NCBI GenBank assembly: GCA_023666975.1
Contig: JAMPAW010000218.1
Coordinates: 1-5,071 of the forward strand
Length of the DNA stretch: 5,071 nucleotides
From: Clostridium sp.
GTDB taxonomy: Bacteria > Bacillota_A > Clostridia > Lachnospirales > Lachnospiraceae
Direction: 5' to 3'
In this document: in pieces, positions 5,059 to 5,071 of the stretch
Numbering within the stretch: the first letter of the stretch is position 1
Layout: every line of letters begins with the position of its first letter
The notes under the pieces: generated by a model
What the model saw: only the letters and a program-made list of their open reading frames with translations
Database searches by the model: none
What the model was told of the DNA's origin: nothing
Program-made: the position numbers and the translations under genes

Positions 5059-5071
5059 GAATCAGAAGTTG

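Overview
The window looks like chromosomal DNA of a low-to-middle GC Firmicute, most likely a gut Clostridia (Lachnospiraceae- or Oscillospiraceae-like). This rests on the AAGGAG-type ribosome sites, the WG-repeat surface protein, the XRE-methyltransferase fusion and the families of small proteins. It is inferred from gene style, not from a marker gene.

Left part (1-2393, plus strand): a run of small AT-rich genes encoding short soluble proteins. Two are DUF7674-type proteins (2-388, truncated by the window edge, and 609-977). Between them lies a 42-codon remnant (448-576) that appears to be a third copy with its middle deleted. Two proteins of families I cannot name follow (1045-1476 and 1588-1974), then a DUF4279 protein (1992-2393). 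All point the same way with gaps of 17 to 111 bases, and several starts have clear ribosome sites. A row of tandem, partly decayed, mostly unrelated small proteins is typical of the immunity-gene arrays left downstream of polymorphic toxins. That role is an inference, because no toxin is visible here.

Middle (2498-4210, plus strand): a clearly GC-richer gene for a 570-residue exported or membrane-anchored protein. It has an uncharacterised N-terminal outer region and then WG repeats with an exact 34-residue (102-base) period through their core.

Right part (4185-5071, minus strand): a gene for a DNA-binding XRE domain fused to a TehB-like class I methyltransferase. It converges on the WG gene and the two overlap by 26 bases. 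Its upstream region holds an extended -10 promoter and a perfect 22-base dyad. The dyad is fused to a second palindrome and is a good candidate operator for the protein's own XRE domain.

No rRNA, tRNA, CRISPR array, insertion sequence or riboswitch was seen. There is no stretch over 300 bases without a gene. The longest non-coding gaps are 1477-1587, 2394-2497 and 4995-5071.
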